A DNA stretch of 64,000 nt from Streptomyces sp. STR69. GTDB lineage: Bacteria; Actinomycetota; Actinomycetes; Streptomycetales; Streptomycetaceae. Of the stretch, positions 8,029-17,691 are shown in pieces (the first letter of the stretch is position 1; every line of letters begins with the position of its first letter). The position numbers were made by a program, and so were the translations under genes. The stretch lies in contig NZ_JALJRY010000013.1 of assembly GCF_024519455.1 (NCBI RefSeq), positions 124,001-188,000 of the forward strand. Reading direction: 5' to 3'. Below the pieces are notes generated by a model. The model did not search any database, had not been told where the DNA came from, and saw nothing but the letters and a program-made list of their open reading frames with translations.

Positions 8029-10818
8029 ATGAGCCAGTACGTCGTGTTTCTGTTGCTGGGGCTGGGCAGTGGGGCGGTGTTCGGCGCCCTCGCGCTGGCA
8101 CTGGTGCTCACCTACCGCGGTTCCGGGGTGGTCAACTTCGCCACCGGGGCGATCGCGTTGTACAGCGCGTACACCTACGCGTTCCTGCGCCAAGGTGAGT
8201 TGCTGGTGCCGCTGCCGGGTGTGCCGAAGAAGGTCGGGCTCGGCGGACCGCTCGGTCTCTTCCCGGCGGTGGTCATCTCCCTTGTGCTGGCGGCCCTGTT
8301 GGGGGTGGTGCTGTACGGGCTGGTCTTCCGGCCGTTGCGCACCGCACCGCCGGTGGCGAAGGCCGTCGCCTCGATCGGGGTGATGCTGGTGATCCAGGCC
8401 GTGCTGGCCGCGGGCGTGGGTACGGGTGCGGTGTCGGTGAAGGCCATCCTGCCCAACGACCCGGTGTCCTGGGGCGGTTCGCTCATCCCGGGCGACCGGC
8501 TGTGGTTCGCAGCCGTCATCGTCGTACTGACCGTCGTGCTGGCGCTGGTGTTCCGGCTGACCCGGTTCGGTCTGGCGGCCCGGGCGGTGGCGGAGTCGGA
8601 GAAGGGCGCGCTGGTCAGCGGGTTGTCGCCGGAGCGGATCGCGGTGGCGAACTGGGCGCTCAGCTCGGCCATCGCCGGCCTGTCCGGCATCCTGATCGCG
8701 CCGATCGTGCCGCTGGTCCCGGTGTCCTACACGCTGTTCATCGTCCCGGCCCTCGCGGCGGCGCTGGTCGGCAACTTCACCGCGCTGATCCCGGCCGTGG
8801 GAGCCGGGCTGGTCATCGGGATGCTCCAGTCCGAGGTGCAGTTCCTGCAGGGGAAATGGTCGTGGCTGCCCCAGACCGGTCTGGCCCAACTGGTGCCGCT
8901 GGCCGTCATCCTGGCCTACCTGGTGGTGCGCGGGCGTCCGCTTCCCACCCGTGGCTCGCTGATCCAGCAGGCGCTCGGCCGGGCACCGCGCCCGGACCGT
9001 GTGCTGGTCCCGGCCGTCGTGAGTACGGCCCTGGGTGTCGTCGTGCTCCTGGCCACCCACGGCAGCATTCGCGCCGCCGTGATCACCTCGCTGACCCTGG
9101 CGGTGATCTCGCTGTCGCTGGTGGTCGTCACCGGGTTCGCCGGGCAGATCTCGCTGGCGCAGCTGACGCTGGCCGGAGTCGGCGCGTTCAGCCTGAGCAG
9201 GCTGAGTGCGGGATGGGGTATACCCTTTCCGTTCGCCCCACTGCTGGCGGCCCTGGCGGCGATGGTGATCGGGGTCGTGATCGGGCTTCCCGCGCTGCGG
9301 ATCCGCGGTCTTCCGGCGGCGGTGGTCACGGTCGCGCTGGCGGTGGCACTGGAGGCCTTCTGGTTCCGCAACCCCGAACTCAACGGCGGCCTCGGCGGCT
9401 CCAAGATCCCCTCGCCGCACCTGTTCGGCCTCGACCTGGGCATCGGCTCCGGCGAGGACTATCCACGGCTGCCCTTCGCGCTGCTGTGTCTGGTGGTGCT
9501 GTTGCTGGTGGGCCTGGGCGTGGCGTGGCTGCGGCGCAGCAGGCTCGGCGCCGCGATGCTCGCCGTGCGTGCCAACGAACGGTCGGCCGCGGCTGCCGGC
9601 ATCGACGTCGCCCGCACGAAGATCGTCGCCTTCGCGATCGGCGCGTTCGTCGCCGGGCTCGGCGGCGCCCTCCTGGGCTACCAACAGACCGTCGCGGACG
9701 CCGAGATGTTCACCGCGATCGGCGGCCTCGGCCTGTTCGCCACCGCCTATCTGGCAGGTGTCACCGCCCTGTCCGGCGGCATCGTGGCCGGTGTCATGGG
9801 AGCCGGCGGCCTGCTGCCCGTCCTGCTGGACCGGGCCCTGTCCCTCGGCGAGTGGTACGACGTGATCATGGGCGTCGGACTCGTCCTCACCGTGATCACC
9901 AACCCCGAGGGCGTCGTCGGCCCGGCGCACGAACTGGCGGCGCGAGTCCGGCGCGCACGCCACCCGGCAGCCGTCGACACCGTGGACGAGCAGGACGCCG
10001 ACGCGCTGACCGGTTCGGCACCGGCCGCCCGTCGCCCGGTTCCCGAACCGGGCGAGGTGGTGCTCGCGGTGCGCGAGGTCGGGGTGCGCTACGGCGGTGT
10101 GGTGGCCGTCGACTCGGTCTCCTTCGAGGTGCGTTCGGGCGAGATCGTCGGCGTGATCGGGCCGAACGGTGCCGGGAAGACCACCCTGCTCGACGCCATC
10201 AGCGGATACCACCGCAGCACGGGAACAGTGGAGTTCGACGGCCGGGAGATCTCGTCCCTGAAGCCGCATCAGCGCGGCCGGGCGGGCCTCGGCCGCACCT
10301 TCCAGGGCATCGAGCTCTACGAGGATCTCAGCGTGGAGGAGAACGTGCTGGTCGGGGAGGCCGCGGCCCGGCACGGCGGCGACCATGTCGGTTCCGTGCA
10401 GGGGCCGGAGCTGCGCAACCGATTGTTCGAGACGCTGCACCTGAGCCGGTTCCGGGCCCAGCCGGCCCGCGAACTCTCCCAGGGCAGGCGGCAGTTGGTG
10501 TCCATCGCGCGCGCCCTGGCGGGCCGCCCCCGGATGCTGCTGCTGGACGAGCCCGCGGCCGGTCTCGACAGTTCCGAGAGCCGGTGGCTGGGCGACCGGC
10601 TGCGGGCCGTGCGGGCCGACGGTGTGACCGTGCTGCTGATCGACCACGACATGGGGCTGGTGCTCGACGTGTGCGACCGGATCGTCGTGCTGGACATCGG
10701 AAAGGTCATCGCGGACGGAACTCCCGCCGAGATCAAGGCGGATCCACGCGTCGCCACCGCCTACCTCGGCGCGGCGCAGAGCGATACGGACCAGGTGCGG
10801 GGGGAGGTCGTCCAGTGA
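8029..10818 (+). CDS. LivH-LivM-LivG three-domain fusion: two permeases plus ATPase of a branched-chain-type ABC importer
   Basis: One 929-residue open frame carries three normally separate subunits. Residues 1 to about 300 are a LivH-like permease (LTYRGSGVVNFATGAIALYS). Residues about 322-620 are a LivM-like permease (VTGFAGQISLAQLTLAGVGAF). From about 676 comes a LivG-like ATPase with Walker A GPNGAGKTT near residue 711, signature LSQGRRQ near 816 and Walker B LLLDEPAAGLD near 836. The signature has Gln for the first Gly of LSGGQ. No internal stop or frameshift is visible across the linkers. The gene starts at ATG 8029 behind GGGAGGG and overlaps the next ATPase gene by four bases. With the upstream lipoprotein and LivF it forms a complete importer. 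Confidence 0.9.
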   Translation: MSQYVVFLLLGLGSGAVFGALALALVLTYRGSGVVNFATGAIALYSAYTYAFLRQGELLVPLPGVPKKVGLGGPLGLFPAVVISLVLAALLGVVLYGLVFRPLRTAPPVAKAVASIGVMLVIQAVLAAGVGTGAVSVKAILPNDPVSWGGSLIPGDRLWFAAVIVVLTVVLALVFRLTRFGLAARAVAESEKGALVSGLSPERIAVANWALSSAIAGLSGILIAPIVPLVPVSYTLFIVPALAAALVGNFTALIPAVGAGLVIGMLQSEVQFLQGKWSWLPQTGLAQLVPLAVILAYLVVRGRPLPTRGSLIQQALGRAPRPDRVLVPAVVSTALGVVVLLATHGSIRAAVITSLTLAVISLSLVVVTGFAGQISLAQLTLAGVGAFSLSRLSAGWGIPFPFAPLLAALAAMVIGVVIGLPALRIRGLPAAVVTVALAVALEAFWFRNPELNGGLGGSKIPSPHLFGLDLGIGSGEDYPRLPFALLCLVVLLLVGLGVAWLRRSRLGAAMLAVRANERSAAAAGIDVARTKIVAFAIGAFVAGLGGALLGYQQTVADAEMFTAIGGLGLFATAYLAGVTALSGGIVAGVMGAGGLLPVLLDRALSLGEWYDVIMGVGLVLTVITNPEGVVGPAHELAARVRRARHPAAVDTVDEQDADALTGSAPAARRPVPEPGEVVLAVREVGVRYGGVVAVDSVSFEVRSGEIVGVIGPNGAGKTTLLDAISGYHRSTGTVEFDGREISSLKPHQRGRAGLGRTFQGIELYEDLSVEENVLVGEAAARHGGDHVGSVQGPELRNRLFETLHLSRFRAQPARELSQGRRQLVSIARALAGRPRMLLLDEPAAGLDSSESRWLGDRLRAVRADGVTVLLIDHDMGLVLDVCDRIVVLDIGKVIADGTPAEIKADPRVATAYLGAAQSDTDQVRGEVVQ

Positions 10819-11552
10819 CCGGGCCGGAGCTGCTGATGTGCGAGGGCGTGGACGCGGGCTACACGAAGGGGCGACCAGTGGTGCGCGCCTTCGACCTGAA
10901 GCTGCTGCCCGGTGAGGTCTTGGCCCTTCTCGGGCCCAACGGGGCGGGAAAGACAACCCTGTTGACGACGCTCGCCGGTCTGCAGCCGCGACTGGGCGGG
11001 ACGGTGGCCCTCGACGGCCGGGAGATCCGTGGCGGCCGGGCGCGCGAGGCAGCCCGACGGGGACTGGTCCTCGTGCCCGACGACCGCGCTCTGTTCACGC
11101 AGTTGACCGTGCGGGACAACCTGACGCTCGCACGACGGCGGCAGGGCAGCACCGTGGACCAGGTGCTCGACTTCTTTCCTGCACTGGGGAAACGGCTGAA
11201 GGTCGCGGCCGGCCTGCTCTCCGGCGGGGAGCAGCAGATGCTGGCCCTGGGCCGGGCCATGATCCAGGATCCGCGGGTGCTGCTCGTCGACGAGCTGAGC
11301 ATGGGGCTGGCGCCGGTGATCGTCGAGGAACTGCTGCCGGTGGTACGGCGGATCGCCGAGGACACCGGCGCGGCCGTCGTACTGGTCGAGCAGCACGTCC
11401 GGCTGGCCCTCGACGTGGCGGACCGGGCGGCGGTCCTGGTGCACGGCGAAACCGTGCTGAGCGACTCCGCCGACCGGCTCGCGGCCGACCCCGGCCTGCT
11501 GGAACGCGCCTATCTCGGCGAGCGGTCACCGGATCCGGATCCCGTCCCGTGA
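10815..11552 (+). CDS. LivF-like ABC transporter ATPase
   Basis: This 245-residue ATPase starts at GTG 10815, overlapping the stop of the fused permease gene, so the two are probably translationally coupled. It has Walker A GPNGAGKTT, signature LSGGEQQMLALGRAM, Walker B LLVDELSMGLAP and switch His in VEQHVRLAL. These match LivF, the second ATPase of branched-chain-type importers, which pairs with the LivG-like domain fused to the permeases. It ends the transport operon and faces the LuxR-family regulator across a 29-base gap. Confidence 0.92.
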   Translation: MTGPELLMCEGVDAGYTKGRPVVRAFDLKLLPGEVLALLGPNGAGKTTLLTTLAGLQPRLGGTVALDGREIRGGRAREAARRGLVLVPDDRALFTQLTVRDNLTLARRRQGSTVDQVLDFFPALGKRLKVAAGLLSGGEQQMLALGRAMIQDPRVLLVDELSMGLAPVIVEELLPVVRRIAEDTGAAVVLVEQHVRLALDVADRAAVLVHGETVLSDSADRLAADPGLLERAYLGERSPDPDPVP

Positions 11553-11581
11553 CCGGATGGACCGGATCAGGCCGTACTCGC

Positions 11582-14455
11582 CTACGCGTCGGGGGTGAGC
11601 CCGCGGACGCGGTAGTCGGTGAGTACGGCCGTGACCACTTCGGTGCGGGAGCGCAGCCCGGTGCGGGCGAACAGCCGGGACAGCCGGTTGGCGACCGCGT
11701 CCTCCGTGAGCCGTAGCACCGTGGCGATCTGACGGTTGGTCAGGCCCTCGGCGATCAGCGTCGCGAGCAGCTGCTCGCTCTCGACGGTGGCCTGTCTCCG
11801 GCCGGGGACGGTGATCCCGGCCGCGCGCATGGCGGCCCGGGCGTGGAAACGCTCCAGCGCGGCACCGCACTGCCCGAACAGTTCGTACGCCTCGCGCAGC
11901 AGTGCGGGCGGGCCTGCGCCCGCGTCGGCGGCGGCGCCCAACGTCACCGCCGTCTCGAACGGCTGGCTGCGTGAGCGGGCCAGCTCCACGGCCTCCCGCA
12001 GGTTGCGGTCGGCGGTGCCGGGACTCTCCTGCCGTAACAGCCGGGCCGAGGCCAGCAGATACGTCAGGCGGGTCCTTCCGGTGCCCATCCGGGCGGAGAT
12101 GTGTTCCAGGCGGTCCAGGCAGGTCGCCGCCTCCGCCCTGCGGCCCGCCTGCGCGAGCAACTCCGTCAGGGACGCCCAGAGTTCGTCGGTGCCGGCGACC
12201 TGGGCGTGTGCGTCCGCCGCGGCGAGACCGCGCCGTAGCGACCGCTCGGCGCCGACCGGATCGCCGAGGGTCCGCAGCACGTCGGCCTCGGCGGCGTCCA
12301 GTGAGTGTTCCGGTGGGCCTTCGCCCGGGACGCGCACGCCGTCGATCACGCGACGGGCGCTGGTGACGCGGCCCCGGGCGAGCAGGATCGCCACGGTCCG
12401 CGCCGGAATCAGGTACTTGTCCAGCGCGGGCGTGTGGAACTGGTTGTTCGCCAGCATCCAGCGGGTTGGCTCCAGTGCCTGGTCCCACTCGCCCCGGAGG
12501 TGGTGCCGCAGGAACCGACCGGACCGGGGCAGCAGTTCGGGGGTCATGCCCTGAGCGGTCAGGAGGGCTTCGGCGGCGTGCAGGTCCCCGCCGTTGAGGA
12601 GCTCGTCGAACTTGGTGACGGTCAGCGCATAGGTACGGTCGGGGCCGATGTGCGGGACTTCCGGGACGGCGAGTGAGCGTCGGAAGCGTTCCGGCCGGCC
12701 CAGCGCGAGTTCCGCCGCGTCGCGGAAGCAGGTGGGATTGGCGCGGGCTCGGACGTCGGTGCTCCACACGGGTTCGGTCCGCGCCAGGAGGTCCAGCGCT
12801 TCGTGCCATCTCGCCAGCAGACACAGGGCCAGCGCACGGCCGGTCGCGCCGGCCAGGACGGGCAGCCGCAGTTCGTCCCACCAGCGCGGGGTGGCCAGCC
12901 GGGACAGCGCCGCCCAGTCCAGGTCGTCGGCCGTCGCCGCCGTCAACAGGGTGGCTGTCTCCTGGAGTTCGAGCGGGCCGAGGATGTCCGGGCGGTTGCG
13001 CAGGATCGACTCGGCGATGGCGCGTGCGGTCGCGAAGTCTCCGGCGAAGTAGGCGGCGACGGCGTACCGCTGAAGGGCCGGGACACGGTCGGCGGGTCGC
13101 TCGATGAGATAGCCGGCCGCGCGACACCACCGGAGCATTCCCCTGCCCTCGGCGTCGGGATGCAGACGCTCGACCGCCGCGGTCAACTCGCGTGCCGCGC
13201 GGTCGCGTTCGACGAGGGTGCCCGCCTCCGCGATGCGGTCCGCGAGGTAGGCCACCGCGTCGACGTCGTCGAGCCGGGTTGTCGTCGGCCGCTGCTGCAT
13301 CCCTGACGCCGTGTCTGCCTCGTCGGCATCGGCCCAGAGGGTCTCCACTGCGGTGGCGGACAGCCGGCTGCGTTCCAGCGGCCCGAGCCGCTCGCGTACG
13401 GCGTGTGCCGCCAGCGGTACGGTGAACGTCCAACCCTGGTGCGCTTCGGCAGAGTTGAGCTGGCGCAGACCCCCGACGGTCTCCTCGATGATCTCCGCGT
13501 CGATCAACTCGCGGACTGCTTCGCGGACTTCGTCGGTGGAGAGTCCGGCCGAGGCCGCGATCAGTTCCACGGCCCGTACGCCGAGGGGCCACAGGATACT
13601 CAGTGCCCCGGCCACCGTGCGGCACGGTTCGCCCAGCGCGGCCAGTGCCCTCATGTGCCGGTCGCTGTCCGGAAGTTCGGGTATCGGTGTCCGCGCCCCG
13701 ACGAAGGCGTGGCCGTCCGTCACCCTGATCGCCCCTTGCCGGGTCCAGGCGGTGAGCAGTGCGTCGACCGCCCCTGGCAGACCCTGCGTGAGGTCGCGTA
13801 CCCGCCGGGCCAGGCCGGTGTCGGGGATCGCCGCCAACCGCCGCGCCACCATGGCGGTCGTCTCCTCCGGGGTAAGAGGGGGCAGCACGATCGTGCGGGC
13901 CCTGTCGACGCCCCTCCGGTGCCGGGATGCGTGGTCTCGCCCCACAGCCGAGGCCACCAGCCGCGCACCGGACGGGATTCCGGGGAAGTCGATGCCGCCG
14001 AGCAGGGACAGTGAGTCGGCGTCGGCGTGCTGGATGTCGTCGATCACCACCACGGACGCGGTCCGCGCCAGGGCCGTGTGCAGCAGTGCGGCCATCCCCG
14101 TCCCGTCGCCCCGCCCGGCCGCCCGCACCGCCTCCACGTTCCGGCGGTCCTCCAACGCCATGACGAGCCGCAGCGCCAGCAGGAAGGGCCGCGCGTCGTC
14201 GCCCTGAACGCAGCCCACGGCACGTACGAACACCCCCTGAGCGCGCAGCCGTTCGGCGACGGCATGCAGGAACACCGTGCGTCCGGCGCCTCGCCGACCC
14301 CGGACCAGCACCAGGCGCGACCCGTCCGTGTCTCTCAGCCAGCCATGGACTTCACCCAACTCCCGCTCACGCCCCACGAGTTGGCCAGCCAACGGGCCCA
14401 CACCGACTGCCGTGCCGCCGTGCGCCGACCGGGGGTCCTCGGACGCAAGAGTCAT
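11582..14455 (-). CDS. Large LuxR-family ATPase regulator (LAL type), degenerate Walker A
   Basis: The 957-residue protein has an N-terminal AAA/STAND-like ATPase region, a long helical middle and a C-terminal LuxR helix-turn-helix (LLATLIAEGLTNRQIATVLR, then DAVANRLSRLFARTG). The P-loop reads G53-RRGAG-R59-T, so the catalytic Lys is replaced by Arg; a Walker B-like VVVIDDIQHAD is present. LAL regulators activate catabolic or antibiotic operons in response to a ligand. It converges on the transporter operon and diverges from a second LAL gene, so it may control either. The start ATG 14455 has only a weak ribosome site. The K-to-R change may reduce ATP hydrolysis while keeping binding. Confidence 0.85.
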   Translation of the reverse strand: MTLASEDPRSAHGGTAVGVGPLAGQLVGRERELGEVHGWLRDTDGSRLVLVRGRRGAGRTVFLHAVAERLRAQGVFVRAVGCVQGDDARPFLLALRLVMALEDRRNVEAVRAAGRGDGTGMAALLHTALARTASVVVIDDIQHADADSLSLLGGIDFPGIPSGARLVASAVGRDHASRHRRGVDRARTIVLPPLTPEETTAMVARRLAAIPDTGLARRVRDLTQGLPGAVDALLTAWTRQGAIRVTDGHAFVGARTPIPELPDSDRHMRALAALGEPCRTVAGALSILWPLGVRAVELIAASAGLSTDEVREAVRELIDAEIIEETVGGLRQLNSAEAHQGWTFTVPLAAHAVRERLGPLERSRLSATAVETLWADADEADTASGMQQRPTTTRLDDVDAVAYLADRIAEAGTLVERDRAARELTAAVERLHPDAEGRGMLRWCRAAGYLIERPADRVPALQRYAVAAYFAGDFATARAIAESILRNRPDILGPLELQETATLLTAATADDLDWAALSRLATPRWWDELRLPVLAGATGRALALCLLARWHEALDLLARTEPVWSTDVRARANPTCFRDAAELALGRPERFRRSLAVPEVPHIGPDRTYALTVTKFDELLNGGDLHAAEALLTAQGMTPELLPRSGRFLRHHLRGEWDQALEPTRWMLANNQFHTPALDKYLIPARTVAILLARGRVTSARRVIDGVRVPGEGPPEHSLDAAEADVLRTLGDPVGAERSLRRGLAAADAHAQVAGTDELWASLTELLAQAGRRAEAATCLDRLEHISARMGTGRTRLTYLLASARLLRQESPGTADRNLREAVELARSRSQPFETAVTLGAAADAGAGPPALLREAYELFGQCGAALERFHARAAMRAAGITVPGRRQATVESEQLLATLIAEGLTNRQIATVLRLTEDAVANRLSRLFARTGLRSRTEVVTAVLTDYRVRGLTPDA

Positions 14456-14666
14456 GGTCCACTACGTTCTCTTCGACGACTTGTGCCGGGTGGACGGTGA
14501 CGAGTCCGGTCGGCCATGTGTTCGGAAATTGGCCCCGCGGCCACATTATGATCACATCCGGACGGTCGTTTCCGTCGGCCGGCGGACTCCGCACCCAGCG
14601 CGCCCCGAACGTGCGCGCTCCTGGCGGCCGTTCACCCGCGGAGTACCGGACCCGGAAGGGGTGGAC

Positions 14667-17600
14667 GTGCGGGCATGGGAGCCTGTCATCGGCAGGGACG
14701 GTGAACTCCGGGACGTGACGCGGACGTTGATGTCCACCGGCGCTTCGGCGCGCACCCTCCTGGTCGTCGGAGGACCGGGAACGGGCAAGACCGCCGTGGT
14801 GGAACAGGCCCGGCGGGCCGCGGCCGAGGAAGGCGCCCACGTCCTACGGCTGCGCTGTCACGACGGTGCGAGCCCGCCCGGTGCCGCCGCCCTGGCCGAC
14901 GGCGTGCACTCGGTGCTCGCCAAGTTCCACGACCGTCGCAGCCCGGTCCGGGTCGGTGCCGTCCGCCGGATCCGCCTGCAATCCACCGGCCACGACGGCG
15001 AGTTGGCGCTGCTGTCCGTTCTCGGCGAGATCCTCACGGACGCGGCGGCGCACCTCCCCTTCGCGGTGGTGGTCGACGACATCGACCGGATGCCACCGCG
15101 GACGGCGTCCGCCCTCGGCCTGCTGCTGCGCGTCTTCCGCCCGGTCGGGGTGCCGATGGTGATGGCCGGCCGACCGCTCCGTCCCCCGGACGACGGCGCC
15201 CCACCGCTAGCAGCGGCGGCCGACCGACTGCTGGAACTGCCGCCGCTGCGGCCCACCGACATCGAGGCCCTCGTCGTACGGCGGCTCGGCCGACCGGTCG
15301 AACCGGCCCTGGTGACAGCGGTGTTGGGCGCGCTGGGCCCGATGGCGGGGATCCCCGAAGCCGTACTGTCGGTGCTCGACGCGATGGCCGAGCACGGTGG
15401 CTTCCTGGAACTCGACGGCCACGTCTGTCTGACCCAACCGGAGCGGGCGCTGCGGCTCACCACCGACGTGAAGAAGCTGAGCCGCCTGTGCTGGCCGGAC
15501 GCGCCGCCGGACCCCGTCGCCCTGGACGCCGCGGCGGCGGTGGCCCGCAACCTCGAACACGCCGAAGTGCGCCTGGACGATCTGCTCCGCCTGAAGCCCG
15601 GTGGACCGCGTCGGGCGGGTCTGGTCGACCGCTCGCTCACCCCGCTGGTCAAGGACGGGACGCTGACCGTGGACGGGGACGGCCGGATGGCGTTCGCCGT
15701 TCCGGCGCTCGCGGCGGCACTGCGCGCACTGCCCACGCACCACGGCGTGTCGTCGCTGCACGCCCTGATCACCAGGTCGTTGACCGACCGGCTGGGCCCG
15801 CAGACGGCCGGCAGCTGCTATCCGCGCCTCGCCGAGCACGTGGCGGCGGCCGGGGCCGAACTGGACGACGCCCTGGCGGTGGACGTACTGCTCGCGGCTG
15901 CCCGTACGGACGCCAGGTCGGACTGGCCCCGGTCGGTCCGCGCCTACGCCTCGGCGCTGCGGCGCCTGGCACCGCACGACCACCGGACGCCCGGCGTCCT
16001 GCGCGAGTCCGCCGAACTGAGCCTGCGCCACGCCGACCACCCGGGTGCGCTGGCCCTGGGCGAACCGCTGCTCGCCCACCTGTCCGCGTCACCGGCCCGG
16101 CAGGACCGTGACTGTCTCGACTTCGTCGCGGAGGTGTGGGCGATGGCGGCGCTGCACGAGCACCGGTTGCCGGACACCGCAGGCACCGGTCTCCCCGCCG
16201 ACGATGTCCGGAATCAGATTCCCGCCGTAGCCCAATTCGCGGAACTCGTCGGCCCGTTCGGGCTCGGCGCAACGACGCCCAGACCGGCGAGCGGGACTCC
16301 TCGGCCGTCGGCCGCAGGACACCGTACGCGCACCGGACCGATGCCGTCCCAACCGACAAGCGGGCCCCGCCAACCGGATGCCCCCGACCCTCGTGGGGAC
16401 GCCGGACCACCGCCGTCCCCACCGACAGGCGGGACTCACCAGCCCCCGACTCCCGCCCGCCGTCCGGGCTCCGGACCGCTGCCCTCCCCGCCGGAGCTGC
16501 GGTTGCTGGCCGCCGCCACGGGCAGCCGTGCCGAACTGTCGGGCGCGCTGCACGCCCTGTCTCCCGAGGCGAGCGGCGCGCTGGACCTGGACAGGCTGCG
16601 GACGGCGGCCGTGCACGCGGACCTGACCGGTGTTCTGGCCACCGTGCTCGGGGACCGCTACACGGGGGCGGGCAACAGCACGGCCGCCTGGTACCACGCC
16701 ATGGTTCGCGACTACCTCGAAGGCGACTGGGACCGGGCGCTGGTGGCGGCCCGCCGGATCGAGGCGCGCAGCCGGACGCGCGGCACGACGGCCGGCGCCG
16801 CGCAGTCCGCCCGGGTGCTCGCGGCCGAAATCCTCTGTACGCGTGGGGAGTTGGGGAGGGCCAGGACCTGGCTGGAGCTGGTTCCGGACAGCGTGTCGCA
16901 CCCGCTCGTCGCCTGGGCCAGGCTCGGCCTGCGGTACTGGTCGGGGCAGGTGGAGGAGTCGTTGGAGACGGCGCTGAGGGACGTACGGCGGGCTCACGGG
17001 AGCGGTGTGCACTCGGGTACCGAGAAGGTGTTGCTGCGGTACGTCGCCTTCGCCCTGGTGGCGGACCTGCCGCAGGCCATGCGGGAGGGGCTGGCCGAAC
17101 TGGAGGCGCTGCACGAGGTGGTGGGCTCCGCGATGACGCGCGAGGCGGTGCTGTTCGGCCGTGGTCTGGTGCACGGCGACGCGGACAGCGCGCTGGCCGC
17201 ACTGCGGTCGGTGCGCGGGCGGGGTGACGCGTACCAGAACCTGCTCTGTTGTCTGTCCCTGATGGAGATCGGCGACGAGTCCGAACCGTGGCCGGCCGAG
17301 GCCTCTCGGATTGCGCGGTCGCTGGGGATCGGGCGGGCCACCCGCACGACGCTCGGCCACATGACACGGCGGCGGACCTTCGGGCTGCCGAGGACGCGCC
17401 CGGCCAAGGACACATTCGGCGAGGACGACGTCAGGCTGACCACGATGGTCAGCAACGGGGCGACCAACCGCCAGATCGCGGCACGCCTCGCGTGGAGCGA
17501 GAAGACCGTCGAACGGCGGCTCACCCGGCTCTTCCAGCGCACCGGGTGCCGCTCCCGGGTGGAGCTGGCCGCGGCCTGGCTGGACGGCAGCCTCGCCCGC

Positions 17601-17684
17601 CGTGTCCTGGTCCCGGACGGCACCCACCGGGCCGGAACGACACTGCCGGGCCCCGGCGGAACGACACCGCCGGGCCGGCTGTGA
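14667..17684 (+). CDS. Large LuxR-family ATPase regulator (LAL type) with Pro-rich insert
   Basis: GTG 14667 with GGAAGG seven bases upstream gives a 1005-residue product beginning MRAWEPVIGRDGELRDV, the usual LAL start; further upstream in-frame codons encode unlikely sequence. Walker A is canonical (GGPGTGKT, Lys41) and Walker B-like FAVVVDDIDRM follows. The C-terminal LuxR helix-turn-helix is TNRQIAARLAWSEKTVERRL. Residues about 535-608 are an unusual Pro/Ser/Gly-rich linker with imperfect repeats (GPMPSQPTSGP, GPPPSPPTGG, GPLPSPP). It is divergent from the preceding LAL gene; a TATGAT hexamer at 14547-14552 in the gap could be a -10 element. The two adjacent LALs may cross-regulate. Confidence 0.85.
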   Translation: MRAWEPVIGRDGELRDVTRTLMSTGASARTLLVVGGPGTGKTAVVEQARRAAAEEGAHVLRLRCHDGASPPGAAALADGVHSVLAKFHDRRSPVRVGAVRRIRLQSTGHDGELALLSVLGEILTDAAAHLPFAVVVDDIDRMPPRTASALGLLLRVFRPVGVPMVMAGRPLRPPDDGAPPLAAAADRLLELPPLRPTDIEALVVRRLGRPVEPALVTAVLGALGPMAGIPEAVLSVLDAMAEHGGFLELDGHVCLTQPERALRLTTDVKKLSRLCWPDAPPDPVALDAAAAVARNLEHAEVRLDDLLRLKPGGPRRAGLVDRSLTPLVKDGTLTVDGDGRMAFAVPALAAALRALPTHHGVSSLHALITRSLTDRLGPQTAGSCYPRLAEHVAAAGAELDDALAVDVLLAAARTDARSDWPRSVRAYASALRRLAPHDHRTPGVLRESAELSLRHADHPGALALGEPLLAHLSASPARQDRDCLDFVAEVWAMAALHEHRLPDTAGTGLPADDVRNQIPAVAQFAELVGPFGLGATTPRPASGTPRPSAAGHRTRTGPMPSQPTSGPRQPDAPDPRGDAGPPPSPPTGGTHQPPTPARRPGSGPLPSPPELRLLAAATGSRAELSGALHALSPEASGALDLDRLRTAAVHADLTGVLATVLGDRYTGAGNSTAAWYHAMVRDYLEGDWDRALVAARRIEARSRTRGTTAGAAQSARVLAAEILCTRGELGRARTWLELVPDSVSHPLVAWARLGLRYWSGQVEESLETALRDVRRAHGSGVHSGTEKVLLRYVAFALVADLPQAMREGLAELEALHEVVGSAMTREAVLFGRGLVHGDADSALAALRSVRGRGDAYQNLLCCLSLMEIGDESEPWPAEASRIARSLGIGRATRTTLGHMTRRRTFGLPRTRPAKDTFGEDDVRLTTMVSNGATNRQIAARLAWSEKTVERRLTRLFQRTGCRSRVELAAAWLDGSLARRVLVPDGTHRAGTTLPGPGGTTPPGRL

Positions 17685-17691
17685 CGGCCGG

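Noticed and set aside
6748..10956. 1402-residue minus-strand open frame opposite the transporter genes
   Set aside because: A long antisense frame in GC-rich coding DNA; the His/Gln/Arg-rich sequence lacks any domain and the plus strand encodes complete ABC motifs.
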